64,000 bases of DNA from JAIOSM01 sp023143455 (GCA_030632885.1 DAOVTW010000005.1:1-64000), one strand, 5' to 3'. Counted from the first letter of the stretch, positions 45,748-54,462 are shown. The notes: generated by a model not told the origin, from the letters alone. Numbers and translations are program-made.

Positions 45748-45761
45748 AGAATATAACTTTA

Positions 45762-46076
45762 TCACTTTGGAATTTTATCTCTTAATTCATTATATAAAAA
45801 TTCGCCCAGACCAATTCCTTGACCTTGCTTTGAAAGAGATTCTGCAAGATATTCATCTTGCATTGATTTATAGATATCCATGCCATGATTATCTGTTTCG
45901 AAAAGCGCTTCTCCTAGGAGAGAAGTACGCATACTCTTTAGCATGCTTTTTAGAAATATTGCTTCAAAACCCTGGCAGGCTTCTTTAAGTTCATTATTCT
46001 CGGTTAGTTTTGAAGTATTTTTCAACCTATCAATATTTGAACTTGCAATGTTCTGATTTATAACACTTATATCCAT
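45762..46076 (-). CDS. flgJ: Rod-binding protein FlgJ, rod domain only
   Basis: The 104-residue protein matches the N-terminal rod-binding part of FlgJ (LKEACQGFEAIFLKSMLKSMR, MQDEYLAESLSKQGQGIGLG). The muramidase half seen in enterobacterial FlgJ is absent, as is common outside gammaproteobacteria; a separate hydrolase must open the wall. It is the last gene of the flgF-flgG-flgA-flgH-flgI-flgJ run. Confidence 0.92.
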   Translation of the reverse strand: MDISVINQNIASSNIDRLKNTSKLTENNELKEACQGFEAIFLKSMLKSMRTSLLGEALFETDNHGMDIYKSMQDEYLAESLSKQGQGIGLGEFLYNELRDKIPK

Positions 46077-46098
46077 ATCAATATAATCTCCGGTAAAA

Positions 46099-47133
46099 TT
46101 AAATTATTTCAAGTTCCGCCTGAAGTGCACCCGCAGCTTTTATACTCTGAAGAATACTAATAAGGTCACTTGCCGACGCACCTATGGAATTAAGTCCGTT
46201 CACAAGCTCTCCAATGGTTGAACTCCCTGGGAGTGATAATGTTTTGCCTGTACCCTCATTTACCTCTCCTTGATTTACAATAACCGATAGATTACCATGG
46301 GCAATTGCAACAGGAGAAATAGTAACATCCTCGCCTATTACCACCGTACCAGTTTTTTCATTTATGATTACTCGGGCATTAGTATCCGGTACAACTGAAA
46401 GACTCTCGATATCAGCAATAAACTCTGCTACTCCTGTTTTCCACATATTATCAGGAACTTTTAATTTTATTGCACTTGAATCGACAGTTTCAGCAACCCC
46501 TGAACCAATAGATACATTTATTGCATCTGCCATTCTTTTGGCAGTTGTGAAATCAGGTCTAAACAATGAAAGAAGAAGTTCCCTTTTCCCATCAAGTTTA
46601 AATGGTATTTCTTTTTCCACAGTAGCACCGTTTGACATTCTCACTACCTGAAGGTGCCCATCATCACCTGCGCCAACTGTCACAGCTCCCTGGGCTATTG
46701 CATATATTTTACCATTTATGCCTTTTAAAGGAGTCATCAGAAGTGTTCCGCCTTTGAGACTTTTCGCATCTCCTAAAGATGATGCCACAATATCAATCCT
46801 GTCACCTATCCTTGCAAAAGGAGGAATATTTGCTGTTACCATTACAGCCGCAACATTCTTTACATTGAGTTGGTTTTTATCAATATGAATGTTCATCTTT
46901 TCCATCATATTTCCAAGAGATTGCTTTGTAAAATTTACCCCAGACTTATCTCCTGTCCCGTCAAGTCCGACAATAAGCCCATATCCAGTCAGTTGATTTA
47001 TACGAACACCCTTTATTGACGCAAGGTCTTTTATTCTAGCAGCATCTATCTCTGTATTGTTTACAAAAAATATTACCACTACAAAAAATAAACAAAACAA
47101 AATTTTAAATGTATAAAGACTTACTCTATTCAT
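46099..47133 (-). CDS. flgI: Flagellar P-ring protein FlgI
   Basis: FlgI forms the peptidoglycan ring around the rod. It has a signal peptide (LFCLFFVVVIFFVNN), then the conserved RIKDLASIKGVRINQLTGYG and GLDGTGD. The C-terminus has GTGKTLSLPGSSTIGELV. I use the Met at 47133 (344 residues) with AAGGATA upstream; the frame is open to 47223 but that part overlaps flgH. Secreted through Sec to the periplasm. Confidence 0.96.
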   Translation of the reverse strand: MNRVSLYTFKILFCLFFVVVIFFVNNTEIDAARIKDLASIKGVRINQLTGYGLIVGLDGTGDKSGVNFTKQSLGNMMEKMNIHIDKNQLNVKNVAAVMVTANIPPFARIGDRIDIVASSLGDAKSLKGGTLLMTPLKGINGKIYAIAQGAVTVGAGDDGHLQVVRMSNGATVEKEIPFKLDGKRELLLSLFRPDFTTAKRMADAINVSIGSGVAETVDSSAIKLKVPDNMWKTGVAEFIADIESLSVVPDTNARVIINEKTGTVVIGEDVTISPVAIAHGNLSVIVNQGEVNEGTGKTLSLPGSSTIGELVNGLNSIGASASDLISILQSIKAAGALQAELEII

Positions 47134-47146
47134 ATTATTATCCTTT

Positions 47147-47890
47147 TTAAAAGGGCCAAAGGTTATCAAACAACCTGACTCCCCAGCCTGGTCTTTGCTT
47201 ATCTGCAAGCACTCCTTCACCATAATATTCTATTCTCGAATCAGCTAAAGCTATGGATTTAACTCTGTTATCAGCACTTATATCCCCAGGCCTTATAACT
47301 CCTGAAACAACAATATACTGAGTTTCATTATTAGCTTTTATTGCTCTTCTGCCAAATAAACTCAAATTTCCATTGGGTAAAATTTCTGTGACTCTGGCTG
47401 CTATTGAAGCGGTTACCTGGCCAGTTCTGTCACTTTCTGCCTCTCCTTCCAGGTTACTTTCATATTTAGTGCCCAGAAGCTTATTTGTATCTGCTATTTT
47501 ATATCGTTCAGCAAGTTTTGCTAACTTTCCAAACATGCTTGACACACCTATGTTGATTCCAGTTTTCCTGGAACTCTCAGTGCTTACCTTCATGCTTGAA
47601 GAAGAGATTTCCATAATATCCACAACCACAGTATCTCCGACCATACAAGCTTTTGTATCTTCAAAATAGAACCTGCTCTGCCCTGAAAAAAGTGAACCTT
47701 CATTGGAACGTAATTCAGCAAACTGTGGGAGAACAGCCGGCTTGTCAGACAGCCCTTCCGGAACTGCAAGGCCTGCTCCTTGCTGCCCTGAACCAAAGAT
47801 ACACCCTGATACAATAACTGCGCAAAAAGAAAAAAATAATATAAAAAATAATTTTATAGATGTCAGAATTTTATTTTTACTCAAAGTCAT
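47147..47890 (-). CDS. flgH: Flagellar L-ring lipoprotein FlgH
   Basis: FlgH forms the outer-membrane ring. A lipoprotein signal is present (FFILFFSFCAVIVSGC, lipobox VSGC), followed by the family core (LFSGQSRFYFEDTKACMVGD, VVSGVIRPGDISADN, SIALADSRIEYYGEG). I start at the Met at 47890 with AGGAG upstream, giving 247 residues; the open frame goes back to 47920. It proves that the cell has an outer membrane. Confidence 0.95.
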   Translation of the reverse strand: MTLSKNKILTSIKLFFILFFSFCAVIVSGCIFGSGQQGAGLAVPEGLSDKPAVLPQFAELRSNEGSLFSGQSRFYFEDTKACMVGDTVVVDIMEISSSSMKVSTESSRKTGINIGVSSMFGKLAKLAERYKIADTNKLLGTKYESNLEGEAESDRTGQVTASIAARVTEILPNGNLSLFGRRAIKANNETQYIVVSGVIRPGDISADNRVKSIALADSRIEYYGEGVLADKQRPGWGVRLFDNLWPF

Positions 47891-47903
47891 AATATGTTTT
47901 CTC

Positions 47904-48890
47904 CTAATAATATACCTCAACTATGGATTCGCCTTTTACAAACCCTCTGACAATCTTGCCGGAACTTAAATTCTCCACCCTGATCAAGTCATCAGCTACT
48001 CCATCTTCTTTTGAAATGCCTGCTGTGATTATTTTCAGTCCATCCCTTTTTGCTACAAGTTTTATTGCTTCTCCTTTACGTACTAAAGGAGCCTGTTCCA
48101 GCAAATTTATCTTTATTAAATCACCTTTATTAATGGTATTTCTTGGAACCATTCCTTCAACATTTTCAATCTTTTTTGCATAGTTTTTACGAAATTTTGA
48201 TGTGTTTACTCTTTTATAGTATAAGTTCTCTGCCTCTATTTCCATATTCTTTTTTAATGGCATCCGGGCACAAACAAATTGTTCATATAAATCTATCCAA
48301 CCTGAGAGGGAGAGTGTATCAAATCTATTATTATCAACTAAAACGTCAACCCTTATTGAGAACCTCCCTTTCCCATCAAATTTGTTATTTCTGTCAAACA
48401 GAAGAGTCAATTCCCCCTTAGGATATGGTTCAAGCCCTTTAACACTAAAATCGCGCAAGTCAAATTTATTACCTTCCTGAAATGTTTCAACATAATTTAA
48501 AAATTTTTCTTTTAGATAATCTTTTGTAAGACTCTGGGTAAGACGTTTGACAAAAATTTTGTCAGGGACATGAACAAAAACATTTTTATCAATCAAATGA
48601 TTTGAGTATATCTTCGAAATCAGGCGATCCTTTAAAATGATTTTAATCTCGCCAGGATCTGGCGAAGACCCGATAGCTATCATTCCAACCTCTTTTTTCA
48701 AAAAAGAAGGTGCTTTTATTTCAGAGATATCTTCTAAATATATTTCTTTAAAATTTACTTCGCTGGTTTCTTTCACAATAATGGAAAACTCTTCCTCTGC
48801 CATAATAGTAGCACTGAAAATCAAGGTAAATATAATAAAACATAAAAGAGTTCCACAAACTTTTTTGATTTTATTATTTAAATATTTCAT
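47904..48890 (-). CDS. flgA: P-ring assembly chaperone FlgA
   Basis: FlgA is a periplasmic chaperone for FlgI. A signal peptide (LLCFIIFTLIFSATIMA) is followed by an extended N-terminal domain. The C-terminal SAF/ChapFlgA region has ARMPLKKNMEIEAENLYYKR, MVPRNTINKGDLI, VRKGEAIKLVAKRDGLKI and GKIVRGFV. 328 residues, longer than the enterobacterial form (~220). It is encoded between flgG and flgH. Confidence 0.92.
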   Translation of the reverse strand: MKYLNNKIKKVCGTLLCFIIFTLIFSATIMAEEEFSIIVKETSEVNFKEIYLEDISEIKAPSFLKKEVGMIAIGSSPDPGEIKIILKDRLISKIYSNHLIDKNVFVHVPDKIFVKRLTQSLTKDYLKEKFLNYVETFQEGNKFDLRDFSVKGLEPYPKGELTLLFDRNNKFDGKGRFSIRVDVLVDNNRFDTLSLSGWIDLYEQFVCARMPLKKNMEIEAENLYYKRVNTSKFRKNYAKKIENVEGMVPRNTINKGDLIKINLLEQAPLVRKGEAIKLVAKRDGLKIITAGISKEDGVADDLIRVENLSSGKIVRGFVKGESIVEVYY

Positions 48891-48894
48891 AAAC

Positions 48895-49677
48895 TTACCT
48901 CTTTAATCCAGTTGCAGTACTCAACATTGCATCTGCTGTCTGAATTGATTTAGAATTTGCCTCATAGGTTCTCTGCCCTGTAATCATAGCAACCATTTCC
49001 TCTACAATACTCACATTTGACATTTCAAGATAATTATTCACAACTGTGCCTGCCCCTGCTTCTCCTGGGATTCCCTCAACCGGTGTTCCAGACCCTTCAG
49101 TTTCTCTAAAAAGATTGTTCCCAACTGCAAACAAACCTCCAGGATTAATAAATGTGCTCACATTAATCTGTTCCGTAGTAAGGATTGTTTCATCTGCACC
49201 ATGAGTTGTAAAGGTGCCATTATCCTGAAGACTTATTATAACTGCTTCAGCGGGAATTGCAATTTCCGGTTGAAGTCTGTCCCCGGAAGGGGTTGTTATA
49301 TAACCTTCGCTATCAAGTGAAAAATTTCCTGCTCTTGTGTATAGTTCCTCGTCTCCATGGAGCACCTTAAAAAATCCATCTCCCTGAATTGCTATATCCA
49401 GATCATTTCCTGTTTCAACATAATCACCCTGGGTAAATATTTTTTGTACTCCAGCAGGTTTCACTCCCATGCCAACTTGTATCCCTGTTGGGACCTGTCC
49501 TCCTCCTGGTGTTGTTTGGCCTGCAATAAGTGTAGTCTGATACATCAAATCCTCAAAATTTGCTTTTGATTTCTTAAACCCTGCAGTATTTGAATTTGCC
49601 AGATTATTTGCCACAACATCAGTTTTCATCTGCTGGGCGGTCATTCCGGTTGCTGCTGTCCATAGCGCTCTAATCAT
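48895..49677 (-). CDS. flgG: Distal rod protein FlgG
   Basis: FlgG builds the distal rod. MIRALWTAATGMTAQQMKTD and VVANNLANSNTAGFKKSKA match the family N-terminus; the C-terminal EMSNVSIVEEMVAMITGQRT and YEANSKSIQTADAML are standard. 260 residues, normal. GGGAGG precedes the ATG. 16 bases after flgF. Confidence 0.97.
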   Translation of the reverse strand: MIRALWTAATGMTAQQMKTDVVANNLANSNTAGFKKSKANFEDLMYQTTLIAGQTTPGGGQVPTGIQVGMGVKPAGVQKIFTQGDYVETGNDLDIAIQGDGFFKVLHGDEELYTRAGNFSLDSEGYITTPSGDRLQPEIAIPAEAVIISLQDNGTFTTHGADETILTTEQINVSTFINPGGLFAVGNNLFRETEGSGTPVEGIPGEAGAGTVVNNYLEMSNVSIVEEMVAMITGQRTYEANSKSIQTADAMLSTATGLKR

Positions 49678-49693
49678 TTTACCCTCCCTGGCT

Positions 49694-50374
49694 TTATTGT
49701 AATTTGCCTACATCATTAATAGCTTTTCCATCTATTTCATCAAATGTCATCATCATTTTCTGATAAATCTGATACATCCGATGGTGATCAATCATACTAA
49801 CCATCTCATCAACCACTTGAATATTTGACGACTCAATTGCTCCCTGCTCGACTGCGATATTTAAAGGTCCTGTCTCATCTCTTGTATCGCCTTTATATAC
49901 ATAATTATTTGCTCCTTCTTTCTGAAGCATTGTAAGGTTTTCAAATGTAATAATATCAAGCCTATCCCTTAACGTGCCGTCAATACGAATCTCGCCGATC
50001 TTATTTATATCAACATTTGTTCCATTAACAACAATAGCGCCACCTTGACCCAATACGAAATTACCTGCCTGATTAACAAGAACACCATTGCTATTAAGTG
50101 TAAAATTACCATTGCGTGTATATCTTATCCCTGCAGGGGTATCAATCTTAAAAAAACCCTCATCCTTTAACGCTAAATCAAGGTCATTACCTGTTTTTTC
50201 TATAGCTCCCTGGGTTAGATCTGTGTTCATTCTTGCCCTGAACTCTTTATCAAAACTAATTACATCTCTTTTAAAACCTGCTGTATCTGCATTTGCAAGA
50301 TGGTTAGAAACTGCTTCAAGCTTTCTTTCCTGTCTTATGCCGCCCTGAACAGGTCTTGTCATTTCAAGAATCAT
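49694..50374 (-). CDS. flgF: Proximal rod protein FlgF
   Basis: FlgF is a rod subunit related to FlgG. It begins MILEMTRPVQGGIRQERKLE, has NHLANADTAGFKRDVISFD, and ends with SSNIQVVDEMVSMIDHHRMY and a rod-type helix. 226 residues, within range. It opens the flgFGAHIJ unit; a sigma-54 site lies 50 bases upstream. Confidence 0.93.
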   Translation of the reverse strand: MILEMTRPVQGGIRQERKLEAVSNHLANADTAGFKRDVISFDKEFRARMNTDLTQGAIEKTGNDLDLALKDEGFFKIDTPAGIRYTRNGNFTLNSNGVLVNQAGNFVLGQGGAIVVNGTNVDINKIGEIRIDGTLRDRLDIITFENLTMLQKEGANNYVYKGDTRDETGPLNIAVEQGAIESSNIQVVDEMVSMIDHHRMYQIYQKMMMTFDEIDGKAINDVGKLQ

Positions 50375-50423
50375 TTGAAAGTCCTCATTTTTTTATTATT
50401 GATTTGTATATATTAGTTATATA

Positions 50424-50439
50424 AGCAATATGAATGCCA
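50424..50439 (-). promoter_or_regulatory. Sigma-54 (RpoN) promoter of the flgF operon
   Basis: The minus strand reads TGGCATTCATATTGCT. GG and GC are separated by exactly 10 bases, as in the consensus TGGCACG-N4-TTGC. Transcription would start about 38 bases before the flgF ATG. Middle-class flagellar genes are commonly under sigma-54. Confidence 0.75.
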
Positions 50440-50602
50440 GAGTTGCAAAAATCAGCAAGATTACATGTTGACAAGGCTTTTCAAAATTTGAGCGAATTCC
50501 AACAATAAGAAAATAAAGAAAAAAATTCCTGATAGGGACCTAATTGGTGGGTTTTTATCATCTTATGAATAAAACTATAATTATAAAATAAATTTCAACT
50601 GG

Positions 50603-50875
50603 TCATCTTTTTTTTGAATTTATAGAATAAACAAAGGAAAGAAGTTCTGCGACTGCAACATATATTTCAGGCGGGATTGCTTCATCAATTTTAAGCTGGG
50701 ATAAAATTTCAACAAGGTCTGGATCATCTTTTATTGGTACACCATGCTTTTTAGCAAGTTCTATGATTTTTTCAGCAATAGCTCCTGAACCTTTAGCCTT
50801 AATTCTTGGTGCGATATCTTCCTTACCATCATATTTTAATGCTACTGCTTTTTTTGTTGTGCTTTGTTTTTTCAT
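50603..50875 (-). CDS. FlhB C-terminal-domain homologue (FlhX/YlqH type)
   Basis: The 90-residue protein matches only the cytoplasmic C-terminal domain of FlhB (VALKYDGKEDIAPRIKAKG, SGAIAEKIIELAKKHGVPI, EIYVAVAELLSFVYSI). The autocleavage motif and membrane part are missing. Such stand-alone proteins can replace part of FlhB in export-specificity switching. It follows the fliK-like gene, the same pairing as ylqG-ylqH in Bacillus. Confidence 0.88.
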   Translation of the reverse strand: MKKQSTTKKAVALKYDGKEDIAPRIKAKGSGAIAEKIIELAKKHGVPIKDDPDLVEILSQLKIDEAIPPEIYVAVAELLSFVYSINSKKR

Positions 50876-50900
50876 AAATTACTTATTTTGTATAAATTAT

Positions 50901-51956
50901 TTAAATAATAATATTAAGCAGGTTATCTTCACCTCTGACAAACGATTCAACAAATGAAGCTGGGCTGACATCCTTTTTTGAAACGACTTTACATTCAATA
51001 TTGCGAACCAAATACTCTATTTTCGCAAGGTTCTCTTTTAACTGAGGCAACATCTTCTTAAAATAATCGCAAACTTCAACACTTGAAAGGTTAAACACAC
51101 CCGAAATTGCTTTTCTGTATATTGAAAAATCTGCTCTGAGTCCTCCAAGATTTGACATATTTAATAAAAGAGAAATATTGATAATCCTGTCCTTGCCTTT
51201 TGTTTTTTGTTTTTCCTCTGAATTTCCCAAATCTATGAACAACTGACCAAAACTAAAAGTTTCATTGGCAAAAACAGGAAAAGGTATCAGATATTTTCCA
51301 GTATCTGAAGATTGTGCATTTAATACCTGAAAGTTCTCAATATTAGTTGCATATTCAACAAATGCTTTTAAATTTCCGGCATTTTGATGATCTGACGATT
51401 GATGGCTTAAAACATACCCTTTTATATCGTTCTTGAAAATATTTAGAAATTCAGACTTGAGTTGCAGGGCACTTCCTTGTTTAAATAAAGTTGCTATTTT
51501 TTTTTCAAACAGAATTCCACTTTTATCAAAAAGGCGTGGTAGAAAATTTTTATCTGCCTTTTCAGATTTCAACGATATGGATTTAATCATTTCTAAAAGC
51601 TCTGAATTATCTGTTTTCGCCAGGATAGCAAATGGATTTGATTTTGAAACAAGCTTGATTAAAGAAATGAATTTGCCTGAAAACTTATTTTCCTCAGGAG
51701 GCACAATTTTAAAATTTTGATCTTTTCCTTCGTTTATAACATTAACCTGAAGTTTTTCACCTTCAATTAAAAGAAAAGGGCTTTTTATAATTACTTTTTT
51801 ACCTGCAATAAGCACTTGGGCTTTGTTCTCAGAAAAAACTTTAAGTACTTTTGCATCAGTTTTTTGATTTTTCTTTAAAGAAGAAAAAACAGCATTTTTT
51901 GCTACCTCTTTACGAATGATGAGATCAGAAGGGGAAATATGTATCCCGGTGATCAC
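50901..51956 (-). CDS. FliK-like hook-length control protein candidate
   Basis: 351 residues without signal or membrane segment. The C-terminal ~110 residues (INISLLLNMSNLGGLRADFS, SSVEVCDYFKKMLPQLKENL) resemble the Flg_hook domain of FliK. The N-terminal part is Lys/Leu-rich and variable. The GTG start overlaps the stop of the upstream gene by 4 bases (GTGA). Pairing with the FlhB-domain gene supports a role in export switching. Confidence 0.6.
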   Translation of the reverse strand: MITGIHISPSDLIIRKEVAKNAVFSSLKKNQKTDAKVLKVFSENKAQVLIAGKKVIIKSPFLLIEGEKLQVNVINEGKDQNFKIVPPEENKFSGKFISLIKLVSKSNPFAILAKTDNSELLEMIKSISLKSEKADKNFLPRLFDKSGILFEKKIATLFKQGSALQLKSEFLNIFKNDIKGYVLSHQSSDHQNAGNLKAFVEYATNIENFQVLNAQSSDTGKYLIPFPVFANETFSFGQLFIDLGNSEEKQKTKGKDRIINISLLLNMSNLGGLRADFSIYRKAISGVFNLSSVEVCDYFKKMLPQLKENLAKIEYLVRNIECKVVSKKDVSPASFVESFVRGEDNLLNIII

Positions 51957-52528
51957 TCCTTTTGCTCCATTGCCTTAAACTTTTCTTTAAGGTCAATCAC
52001 AAGTTTTACTTCACCTTTTGGCATTGAAAGTTTTGAAACAATCGAATCAATATCAAAACCGCGATTATACATATCTATTATACTGTTTTGTTGATCCAAA
52101 ACATTACCAGGCGAATCCAGATTCTGTGCTGCAGGTAATGGCTGTATTGATTGACGAGCTACTTCCATTTTAAGATTTCTCAAATCTTCTTTTGCAGCCT
52201 CTGCTCTAGAAATCAGAAGATTAATGCTGATAATTCTTGAATCTAAAGATTCATTTAACTCCTTTATGAGCTTTCTCTTTTCTTTTATCTGTTTATCAAA
52301 GCTATCTGCTGTAACTTTAGCTTCCTTTACAAACGGCTCAAGCATTTCAATAATGTCATTTGCTGTTTTTTCAGTATTCTCTTGATCAATTCTGTTTTCC
52401 CCATTGTAATGGCTTGATACTTTTATATTAGCAACACGTTTTACAAAAATCAAAAAACACAAAATTATGAAAAGGTCAATTATGAATTGAATGCCGATCC
52501 AAAATTCAAATGAGAATAATTCAATCAT
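51953..52528 (-). CDS. Membrane-anchored coiled-coil protein (DUF2802/SwrB-like)
   Basis: One N-terminal membrane segment (WIGIQFIIDLFIILCFLIFV) is followed by a ~90-residue coiled coil. A C-terminal small helix-turn-helix-like unit follows (IIDMYNRGFDIDSIVSKLSM, then PKGEVKLVIDL). This layout resembles DUF2802-type proteins and SwrB of Bacillus, encoded near the flagellar sigma factor and promoting flagellar assembly. The match is by architecture, so the name is tentative. Confidence 0.5.
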   Translation of the reverse strand: MIELFSFEFWIGIQFIIDLFIILCFLIFVKRVANIKVSSHYNGENRIDQENTEKTANDIIEMLEPFVKEAKVTADSFDKQIKEKRKLIKELNESLDSRIISINLLISRAEAAKEDLRNLKMEVARQSIQPLPAAQNLDSPGNVLDQQNSIIDMYNRGFDIDSIVSKLSMPKGEVKLVIDLKEKFKAMEQKE

Positions 52529-52827
52529 ACTATGGTATCAAGTAGCCTCCCTGTTGAGTCAGGATTATTTTCATCCTTTAGTTCTTCTTTCTTTCTTTTT
52601 TGTTTTTCTTTATTTTTTTGATGTCTTTCTTTATCTTTATCTTTTTTAATTTTTAGTTTTTCAGGTTCTTCTAATTCCTGAACCTTGGTCTTTATTGCTT
52701 GTTCCTTTGCGAGCTGTTCTGCTGCTGGTTCAGAATTAGGTGTCCCGGTAATTTGATGGGTTTCTTTTACAATCCCTGACTGCTGTATAAGATGGTTAAA
52801 CCCTGGTACAGTTGTCATTTTAGACAC
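52525..52827 (-). CDS. Lys/Glu-rich flagellar-cluster protein, unknown
   Basis: A 100-residue, highly charged helical protein. Residues ~55-85 are a Lys/Glu run (KLKIKKDKDKERHQKNKEKQ), and the end reads STGRLLDTIV. No family is recognised. It overlaps the next gene by 4 bases and follows the FliL-like gene by 13, so it belongs to the flagellar operon and is probably cytoplasmic. Confidence 0.55.
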   Translation of the reverse strand: MSKMTTVPGFNHLIQQSGIVKETHQITGTPNSEPAAEQLAKEQAIKTKVQELEEPEKLKIKKDKDKERHQKNKEKQKRKKEELKDENNPDSTGRLLDTIV

Positions 52828-52840
52828 CTCGCGTTATCTA

Positions 52841-54448
52841 TTAGCCAGCCTTAAAAGAATTAAAACCAACTTTCTTTATAGATCCATCAGGTAAAGCTTT
52901 TACCAAAGCCTTGTTAATAATCACAAGCAGATCAGACTCTGTAATTATATTGCCTTTTGCAGAACCAAGTGCCTTTTGAATCGCTAAATAGATTACATCT
53001 CTATAAAAAGGCATGTTCTGCTTTATTTCATAGTAAGCATTATTGGTTGAATAATCAATAGTTATCTCTGCCTCTATATATGCCAGTCCCTCTATTGTTT
53101 CAGGAGCCAGAATTACAAAATCTTTCATAACTAAAGGTTCTGACATTAAGTCTTTTGGTATTGGTTTCGATACTACTGGCTTAGAAGTTGTTTGATCTAC
53201 ATTTATTTCAACAGATTCAACTACAGGTTCCATGACAGGCACTGCCTTTGCAACTATTTTTTGTTTGGGAATTATTTTTTTATCACCTTTTAAGAAAAAG
53301 ATACCTGCTAAAAATGAAATACCAATAAAAAATATCACTGATGCTGCTATTACAATAAATTTTTTCCCAATTTTTATTGGTTTTTTTTTCTTCTTTTTTT
53401 TCTTTTTCTTTTCTTTTGTTTTTTCTTTGTTCTTGTCATCTTCAGACTGATCTTCAGGTTCTTCCAATATCACCTGGGAATCATCTTCTTCATCTTCTTC
53501 TTCGTCTTCTTCTTCGTCTTCTTCATCGAGGCTTCCTCCATCATCAGAAGATTCTATATCATCCAGATCCCCAAGAGCATCTTCATCTTCGTTCTCTGAA
53601 CTCTTGATCAAATCCTCAATATCATCCTGGGAAATTAAGCTATCTTGCTTCCAATCATCTTCATCATCAGCATCTTCTTCAGAATCATCTAAAAGGCTAT
53701 CAATATCCCCCTGAAGCTCTTCATTCTCAATATTATCAAGCTCTCCTTTTAAATCATCATCTTCGCTGAGATCAACAACTGTTGCGTCTGATGCTGGTTT
53801 CTCCTCAACACTTTCTTCTTTTTCTTCTTCCATAGCCACCTCTTGTTCTGTGGTTACTTCTTCTTCAGGCACAATCTCTTGTTCTGATGTGATATCTTCC
53901 CCTGGTAATTGCTCTTCTTCTTCTGTTACAGGTTCAGCCTCTTGTTCAACAATTTGCTCCTCTGGCTCCAGACTATCTTCAAGAGCAAAATTTTCCTGAT
54001 CCTCCAAAATAAGCTGATCAATATTTTCCTGAGAGACCAGGCATTCTTTAACACTTACAGCTTCAGATTCATCGATTACACCATCTTCTATGACCACTTG
54101 CTCTTCTATTGTTTCAGGTTCTTCTGAAACTTGCAATTCTTCTTGCGCCAGAAATTCAGGTGCTTCCGGTGCATCAACAGCTTGCTCGTTTCTTTTTAGG
54201 ACAAGCTGAGTAATATCATCCTGAGATATCAAATCAAACTCAAAATCCTCTTCATCCTCATCTTCTTCTACAGGAGCTTCCGAAGGCACATCTATTACCG
54301 GACCATTCATAAGAGCGTCGATATCATCCTGGGACAATTCAGACACATCATCGTCACTCTCTAAACTCTCTTCAGTGTCTGCCGATGAAGCTTCTAAAAG
54401 CTTATCAATATCATTCTGATCTATTATTTCATCATCTTGATTAGCCAT
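52841..54448 (-). CDS. Acidic FliL-like membrane protein with repeated FliM-type peptides
   Basis: The 535-residue protein has three parts. Residues 1-340 are very acidic and contain five copies of a short peptide: IDQNDIDKLL (9-18), LSQDDIDALM (38-47), ISQDDITQLV (74-83), VSQENIDQLI (138-147) and ISQDDIEDLI (272-281). A sixth, weaker copy lies near 245-253. A Lys run (~347-356) precedes one membrane helix (363-386). The C-terminal ~100 residues (VILAPETIEGLAYIEAEITI, MPFYRDVIYLAIQKALG) resemble the periplasmic domain of FliL, which supports the stator. The peptides match the CheY-binding N-terminus of FliM (LSQxEIDALL). Function inferred. Confidence 0.65.
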   Translation of the reverse strand: MANQDDEIIDQNDIDKLLEASSADTEESLESDDDVSELSQDDIDALMNGPVIDVPSEAPVEEDEDEEDFEFDLISQDDITQLVLKRNEQAVDAPEAPEFLAQEELQVSEEPETIEEQVVIEDGVIDESEAVSVKECLVSQENIDQLILEDQENFALEDSLEPEEQIVEQEAEPVTEEEEQLPGEDITSEQEIVPEEEVTTEQEVAMEEEKEESVEEKPASDATVVDLSEDDDLKGELDNIENEELQGDIDSLLDDSEEDADDEDDWKQDSLISQDDIEDLIKSSENEDEDALGDLDDIESSDDGGSLDEEDEEEDEEEDEEDDSQVILEEPEDQSEDDKNKEKTKEKKKKKKKKKKPIKIGKKFIVIAASVIFFIGISFLAGIFFLKGDKKIIPKQKIVAKAVPVMEPVVESVEINVDQTTSKPVVSKPIPKDLMSEPLVMKDFVILAPETIEGLAYIEAEITIDYSTNNAYYEIKQNMPFYRDVIYLAIQKALGSAKGNIITESDLLVIINKALVKALPDGSIKKVGFNSFKAG

Positions 54449-54462
54449 TGTACACCTTTAAC

